NCBI GenBank assembly: GCA_018296165.2
Contig: JACKQL020000018.1
Location: forward strand, 930,001 to 994,000
DNA from: Termitomyces sp. T153
Taxonomy: Eukaryota; Basidiomycota; Agaricomycetes; Agaricales; Lyophyllaceae
Length of the DNA: 64,000 nucleotides
Reading direction: 5' to 3'
Below are positions 58,640 to 64,000 of this stretch, in pieces. The notes beneath the pieces were generated by a model. The model did not search any database, was not told the DNA's origin, and saw nothing but the letters and a program-made list of their open reading frames with translations. Made by a program: the position numbers and the translations under genes. Each line of letters opens with the position of its first letter. Within the stretch, counting starts at the first letter, position 1.

Positions 58640-61458
58640 ATGTCGGGGTAGGCGTGTAATACTATGTTCTCGCGTTGGTGTTTGACAGCTTCTACAGCAG
58701 AACACCCTTTACTAATGATGAAGATAGTCTTCTCGTCAAGTATATTGCTACATACAACCCGTCAAACAAAGGACGCTCAGGGAACACTTTGTATCAAACC
58801 CTGTGCAAGGATGTGTGTTCTGCACTTTTTTTGAAGTTGCTTCCCTTGAAGATATATTTTTGCATATGTAGGCCGATAATAAGTGGAAATGGAGTCGAAC
58901 CCACCCTTGGCAATCGTGGCGCGATCGTTATTGCAAGAACCAACGTGAATTTGACATCAAAATCAAGAAATACCAGATTAAACATGATATTCTCGCTGTT
59001 GACGAAAACATGGTTGAGAAGAGCTCAGAAGAGAGGCCAGTGGGACTATCCAAACGAAAGAGGGAAAACGACACGGAAGAGAAATGTGCCAGGGCAAAGC
59101 ACGACTTGGCAAGTATCAACGTCCAGGTTACCCTGTCTAGAGCATGAATTGAACGGGATTCAGAAACAAAGTCAGATTCCAGCTTCAGAAACGGAAGAGC
59201 CTATTGTTCTCGATAAAGGGAAAGGGAAAGTCGTTACAAATCACTCTAGTGAGTCCGGAATGAAGTTTGACTCTTTTCCAATCTTACGACTACTACTTTT
59301 TCGAGCAGAGGATGATCTGACGCAAATTACTCAGGAGGAGAGTGCTGCACTTAACGTAGCACACATTGATACTGTCAATCAGAAACTGGCAAATGCCGAT
59401 GAACTTAGCCTTTCTGCAAGGTATGCTTTTGGCCAGAATGCGTGGAGGGGTCATTCTGACTATACTAACTTAAGAACAACGCCAACCTCCTCTCCATCGC
59501 TTCACGCAGATGCTAAGGGACCATTGTCTCATAACTCACGCAACGTGTTCCAAAAGAGCTCCGCAACTGAAAGTCAGCGAAACCTTTCAATCACATATCA
59601 GATATCAGACCACACTGTTCCGGCTGATACTCAACCTGTGGCCTCCAGCTCCAAGGTCCAGATTTCTCCAGAATTAAATGTTCCTTTCAAAGCTCAGGGT
59701 ATCAAAAAGTCCCGTCGTCTCAAACCTGTCGCGAAAGATGACGTCTTCTTTGATTCGTCGCCACCAACCTCATCTCCCCTCAACTCTCGTAACGCTATTC
59801 GTCCGAAAAACAGAAACCCAAAGCTTGTACAGGGGCCTTTTGGGACTCGCTTCGCCAGCCGGCGAAGGAATGGCGGAAACGACTCGTCCGAAAACGAGAA
59901 AGAAACTCCGGCTTGGCCACCTACACGAAAGAAGAATAATTTTCAAGGCAAAGGCAAAGCTGTCGAGGCCATGAGTAATAATATGGTAACCAGCACGCTT
60001 CCTCGTGATGTGGAAAATGCGGTCTTGCCTGCAGCTAGGCAAGAGACACATCCCGTTAGTGAACACCAACCTAGGAAGATGTCTGCGAGTTCTATCAATG
60101 GTCCTGATAATGGTCAAGAGGCGAATATCTTGTTAACTTCTTCTCAGACGCAGCAGGGCCGTCTTAAATACACTGTACATCATGGTAGTTTGCACGAAGC
60201 GAAGGAGACTACCGACCAACACAGTACCTCGCAGATCTCCTCTAGCTTATCTCACGATGCTTTGGATTCAGTCCCAGCTGCCAAGACAGAAGCTTGTACG
60301 GGGCGTGAGCGTGAAGTAGTCAAACTACCTCTGCCCCGCCATTTCTGGACACCGAACAATCCTTCTCGATCTTTTGACGAAACTATTGTCAGACGACATT
60401 CCATGGGCAATTTACGCGAAGTTCAGAGCTCAGCTGTGCGTAGACTCGATCTTCGTGCGGAACTGGCGAAGCGCCGCTTTGCGGCATCCTCTCCCTTCAC
60501 ACATAGCCGTGTTTATTCAGTGGCTACCACAGTGTCCTACCAACCATCTCCCGGGTCATCTAATGGCCGTATCAATCTCATGGATACTGACAACATTCAA
60601 CGGAGACGCTCTTCAATTTCCATTGCTGACGAGGATCGTGAACGGATTGAGTTTCTTGGTTTGAATGCCGCTATTGAAGGAATCGCCCAAGATTCAGGAT
60701 ATCCGGTGGAACAGGTTTGGCGGGTATACGATCACTACCGTAGTGTAAAGCGTACAGAAACATGGTTTCGGCTCTATCGGAACAACTCTGCGAGGCTTCA
60801 GGAGGTCACCCATGAGCAAATGATGGAGAACGGGATGGGGGCGTTACCTATTGTTGACGAACATCGGACGCCTCGGTCATCCCCTCTGGAGCGCGATCAG
60901 AGAAGCGAGCCAAGCACAGAGCCTGTCATCGGTACCCGGGCTTCCCCTCTGAAGGCGCACGATAAACGGCTGAAGATTAAACCTTTGCCTCCAGATCCGC
61001 GACGCTCCCCTTCTGAATACTCACCTCCACACGAGACTCGAGCTGGCGAGTACAATCGACTTGTTGGACAAGGCAGAATAGTGGAGGCAATGTTCAGGGA
61101 ACATCGACGTGCGAGTGGGGGTGGGAGTGTATTTCCCAGGCTGAGGAGTAGCCCAGCAGATTGGAAGACTCTCCACCAGAGTTCTCCGACCAGTGACGTT
61201 GAGACACATGGTGACGGGATCGAGGATGAGGACGATGTTGTGGACCAGTTGCTTGATGAATCTAATAGCAGTGAGGCAACAGACTGGAAGAGTTTGCAGG
61301 AGGAGGAAGAGACACTGTTCTTGTCGGCTCGTGTGGAAATAGTCGACGAATTGCGGGCGATTGAACAGAAGACAAACCCGGACTATATGTTACGGTGGGT
61401 TGCCGCTCGACTTGGAGAGATGGAAGATGAATTCAGACAACTGCCTTCATCGTCATGA
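58640..61458 (+). CDS. RAP1: RAP1-type Myb telomere protein
   Basis: Proposed start at 58,640 with an 8-nt first exon (MSG split), intron 58,648-58,688, then the Myb-type domain FYSRTPFTNDEDSLLVKYIA..SGNTLYQTLCKD, joined by an intron (about 58,812-58,871) to ADNKWKWSRTHPWQSWRDRY. The HPWxSWRDRY block is the hallmark of the Rap1 Myb fold. Two further short introns are likely (about 59,123-59,160 and 59,247-59,310). A long disordered, charged middle with KGKGK and RRR patches follows, then a helical region (IEFLGLNAAIEGIAQDSGYP and VEQVWRVYDHYRSVKRTETW, about 60,645-60,770) and an acidic tail. Rap1 acts at telomeres in shelterin. No BRCT domain is seen at the N-terminus. It lies on the same strand as the gene before it. 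Confidence 0.75.
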
Positions 61459-61746
61459 CTTTGCACAAGGGTGCAATCTTATATAACCTGGTAATACAGG
61501 ATATACGACTTGGAAATCTAGCAATCGAAAGGACCTACTTATTATCATGCCATCAATATATCCGACTTTTGATGCAACAGTGTAGAGGGGAGCTAGACCA
61601 GCTTAGCAATTGGATATAGATGTGTGGAATGGCAATCACTAGCACATGGCATTAGTCTGTGCGGGGCCCCGGATACGGGTCAATGCCGATGATGTGGCAT
61701 GTGACTGATTTCAATGTATACGTCGGGTTGTCTCTAACCTTCCACG
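61459..61746. other. Intergenic, no gene seen
   Basis: 288 bp between the RAP1-type gene and PEX13; presumably terminator and promoter. Confidence 0.4.
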
Positions 61747-62907
61747 ATGGTCTCCCCACCAAAGCCTTGGGAGCGAAATGGCGGTGCCTCTACAATCGCG
61801 GATGCACCCGCATCTCAGCCCATAGCTTCATCATCCACACTATCAGTCGCTCCGTCCTCACAGATACCAAACGTACCGGAGCGGCCAACAGCGCTTTCGC
61901 AGCCATCTTCCACAGTTTCTCCTTATCCATCTTACAATGCATCATCTTATTCAAGGTTTGGCTCAACAAACTATGGTGGGTATGGCGGAGTAGGTTCTTA
62001 TGGATCAACGTATGGTGGCTATGGCGGGATGGGATCATACGGTGGAATGTACGGTGGAATGGGAGGTTATGGCATGGGATATGGCAGCATGGGCATGGGT
62101 GGGATGTACGGAGGATACGGGATGGGAGGCATGATGGGTGCTAATGGGATGCCAATGGATCCCAACAATCCAAATCTTACTCAGACTCTTCAATCTACGA
62201 CACAAAATACCTTTGCCCTCATTCACTCTATCGTTTCAACATTCACGGGTATCGCACAAATGCTCGAATCGACATTCATGGCAACACACTCCTCATTCTT
62301 CGCCATGGTCGGTGTCGCCGATCAATTCAGCCAGCTCCGCAATGCCCTAGGAAGTGTGCTTGGCGTCTTTGGGATACTGCGATGGATGCGCGAGCTCATC
62401 ACTGGCCGCCCAGCTTCTGCATCCATGAATCACGAATTCCGCGAATTCATCAACGGCCGGCCTGTGCAGGGCCCACGGGGACCGCCGCCACCGAAAGCAT
62501 CCAAAAAGCCCTTGATCATGTTCCTCCTTGCCGTCTTTGGTATCCCCTATGCCATGTCGAAGCTCATTCGCATTCTCCAAGAGCGCGCACAGGCGCGGGC
62601 GGTGGCGCATGGTGGTCTTCTTCCAGGACAGTTCCCTCCTCTTGATCCGTCTACACTTTCGTTTGCGCGGACGCTGTACCCCTTTACGGCGACGAACCAG
62701 AACGAGCTTGGTCTCAAGGAGAGCGAGATCGTTGCGATCATGGGAAAGTTGGACCCACGGACGGGTGCGGAGGTCGACCCACGTATGGAAGTCGAGGGAG
62801 AATGGTGGAAGGGCCGCACGAGGGATGGCAGGGAGGGCTGGTTCCCAAGGAAGTTTGTTGAGGTGCTTGAGCGGAGAAAGCCCGATGTGCCCAAGAACGT
62901 TGATTGA
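61747..62907 (+). CDS. PEX13: Peroxin 13, peroxisomal import docking protein
   Basis: Single open frame of 386 residues. The N-terminus MVSPPKPWERNGG is the usual Pex13 start, followed by Ser/Pro-rich sequence and a Gly/Tyr-rich YGGYGG-type repeat (about residues 75-135) that in other species forms the cohesive YG phase of the pore. Helical membrane region about 140-290, including FLLAVFGIPYAMSKLIRIL. C-terminal SH3 domain (ARTLYPFTATNQNELGLKES, then EGEWWKGRTRDGREGWFPRK) that binds Pex14 and Pex5. It acts with Pex14 in the peroxisomal membrane to pass PTS1 cargo. Intronless; complete; length typical. Confidence 0.95.
   Translation: MVSPPKPWERNGGASTIADAPASQPIASSSTLSVAPSSQIPNVPERPTALSQPSSTVSPYPSYNASSYSRFGSTNYGGYGGVGSYGSTYGGYGGMGSYGGMYGGMGGYGMGYGSMGMGGMYGGYGMGGMMGANGMPMDPNNPNLTQTLQSTTQNTFALIHSIVSTFTGIAQMLESTFMATHSSFFAMVGVADQFSQLRNALGSVLGVFGILRWMRELITGRPASASMNHEFREFINGRPVQGPRGPPPPKASKKPLIMFLLAVFGIPYAMSKLIRILQERAQARAVAHGGLLPGQFPPLDPSTLSFARTLYPFTATNQNELGLKESEIVAIMGKLDPRTGAEVDPRMEVEGEWWKGRTRDGREGWFPRKFVEVLERRKPDVPKNVD
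62100..62135 (+). repeat. Gly/Tyr codon repeat within PEX13
   Basis: Repeated GGNTAYGGN-type units run from about 61,975 to 62,135; this is the densest part. It encodes the YG/MG-rich domain. Confidence 0.5.
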
Positions 62908-63287
62908 GTTTATCTTGTTCCACTTGTATTAGTTGATTATCCACGCCACATGCTATGTTTTAAATCTGGATCTGTTTCCACTTCCATCGATACATTCTCG
63001 CTGGAATTCTAAAGGCGCGCTATCCTTGACTCATGAGGTCGTCGATGGGCTACTCATTCTCTATTGCCTCGCTTATCACCCTTTGATGTTTGTTCTCTCG
63101 CACGCTAGATCTGACTATGTGGCGCTCCGAGGATCGTTTTCATAGATCACGCCACAGCTGCTCATAAGTCATATATTTACCTACTCACGACACATGGACA
63201 ACATATAAGGATACATATATAATACAACAACAGATCATCCAGGACCTGCACCTGTAAATCACTGTCCATAAAAATCACAAATAGATC
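62908..63287. other. Convergent intergenic region
   Basis: 380 bp between the ends of PEX13 (plus) and the next gene (minus). Holds both 3' ends; no gene or RNA seen. Confidence 0.5.
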
Positions 63288-64000
63288 TCAAGGCCGCCAC
63301 GAAGGCTTACTTCCATTCAAGCCGGCATTAGCAAGCCCCGCGGTCTTTCTCCACTCCCCAACACTTCTCACCCTCTTCAACTCTCCCCTCTTCTGCTCCT
63401 CAACCCTCTTCGCACTCGCATTCTTCTCCATCTCCTCGAACCCTCTCACCAAATCCTTCACACTACCTCCACTGCTCCGTCTTGCCCTAACGACCATCTC
63501 CTTCTCCTTCTCGTGCGGCGGGCTCACGCGGTGCAGCTCAACCAGTCTCTGTGGCTTCGGTGCGCGAGGTATCATCGACGGCTTGGGAGGCACGGGCGCA
63601 GGATTGAGATGGACGAGCTCTTTGGGATGTGTGGGCTTGGGCATGGGTGCTCGGGCGGGTGTGATGATAGGTCCTCGGGATTTTTCGAGCACGGAAAGCG
63701 GAGGGAGGGGAAGACCTGGGCGGGAGGAGGATTTGGGTTTGAGAGCGGGGTTCTTGGAGAGGGTGGGGAGGTAGGAGAAGAGAAAGCTTTTGACGCGGGT
63801 TTTGAGTGTACTCTGTGGGGGCGGAGAAGGAGGAGCGACGGGCTCTGGTTCAGCCTCGGTCTCTGTAGATGCGTTTGCGGCTGCATCGTCTTCAGAGTCA
63901 GTCTCGCGGCTGGATTCGTACACCTTCCCTGGCTCAGGTTCGGGAAGTTGGCTTACAGCTACCGCTTCTTCTAGCAGGTGGGAGTATCGCGGTGCTAACA
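63288..64000 (-). CDS. 3' part of a proline- and charge-rich protein, unrecognised (partial)
   Basis: An open minus-strand frame enters from beyond 64,000 (LAPRYSHLLEEAVAVSQLPE at the edge) and stops at 63,288. Visible parts: an acidic stretch (DSEDDAAANASTETEAEPEP), Pro-rich and basic stretches (SRPGLPLPPLS; HLNPAPVPPKPSMIPRAPKP), then a charged helical region (VKDLVRGFEEMEKNASAKRV) and a short tail ending PSWRP. No enzyme motif. It looks like a disordered scaffold or regulatory protein. The frame is open past the window edge, so its start is not here; the short GTG-initiated reading at 63,923 is not a real start. Confidence 0.7.
   Translation of the reverse strand, partial: LAPRYSHLLEEAVAVSQLPEPEPGKVYESSRETDSEDDAAANASTETEAEPEPVAPPSPPPQSTLKTRVKSFLFSYLPTLSKNPALKPKSSSRPGLPLPPLSVLEKSRGPIITPARAPMPKPTHPKELVHLNPAPVPPKPSMIPRAPKPQRLVELHRVSPPHEKEKEMVVRARRSSGGSVKDLVRGFEEMEKNASAKRVEEQKRGELKRVRSVGEWRKTAGLANAGLNGSKPSWRP

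Noticed and set aside
42010..64000. A biosynthetic or other functional gene cluster in the gene-rich half
   Set aside because: Mismatch repair, membrane protein, lipid desaturation, cell surface, telomere and peroxisome genes have no shared pathway and mixed strands. Ordinary gene order.
1..64000. CRISPR array, phage, giant cargo transposon (Starship-type) or new defence system
   Set aside because: No regular spaced repeats, no tyrosine recombinase of the Starship type, and no defence-gene neighbourhood were seen. The organism is a fungus.

Overview
The window comes from a filamentous fungus, most likely a mushroom-forming basidiomycete (Agaricomycetes). The evidence is short introns (about 40-70 nt) in compact genes, the mix of chromovirus-like Ty3/gypsy, Ty1/copia and CACTA/Tnp2 relics, and gene families typical of that class (a spray-like DUF3433 protein, a GPI-anchored cell-surface protein, a delta-12 desaturase paralogue). 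No rRNA, tRNA or CRISPR could be supported.

The window has two halves. Positions 1 to about 41,650 are a transposon graveyard: AT-rich, almost without CG dinucleotides, and built of nested LTR elements. They include a tandem or nested LTR-like family (74-8,556) interrupted by a small LTR element (4,823-6,905, TSD TCATT); a TRIM-like miniature (10,117-11,604, TSD GGAAG); a copia gag relic (12,287-12,792); and a broken older minus-strand coding relic (about 14,360-16,353) that resumes at 23,308. A young, CpG-rich, non-autonomous LTR element (16,359-23,307, TSD AGTGT) sits in that relic. A Ty3/gypsy element on the minus strand (23,501-37,894) carries a complete copia element (27,501-32,651, TSD GAATC) and a 616-bp solo LTR (33,903-34,518, TSD CCCTC). 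A CACTA/Tnp2 transposase relic (37,900-41,648) carries another solo LTR (39,108-40,222, TSD AGCAG).

Positions about 42,000 to 64,000 are ordinary gene-dense sequence with CG dinucleotides: MSH2 (mismatch repair, minus) divergent from a multi-pass DUF3433-like membrane protein; a decayed kinase-like gene; a possible 45-residue membrane microprotein; a delta-12-type fatty acid desaturase (minus); a secreted GPI-anchored protein; a small conserved-looking acidic protein; a RAP1-type Myb telomere protein; PEX13 (peroxisomal import docking); and the 3' part of an unrecognised proline-rich gene (minus) that runs off the window. These are unrelated housekeeping genes, not a cluster.

The most informative signals are in the repeats: four perfect and one near-perfect 5-bp target-site duplications that resolve the insertion order, a self-priming signature in the young element, and CpG decay that appears to have altered the same catalytic Asp in two unrelated reverse transcriptases. 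I did not find a convincing new biological system; the nearest candidates are listed with their tests.
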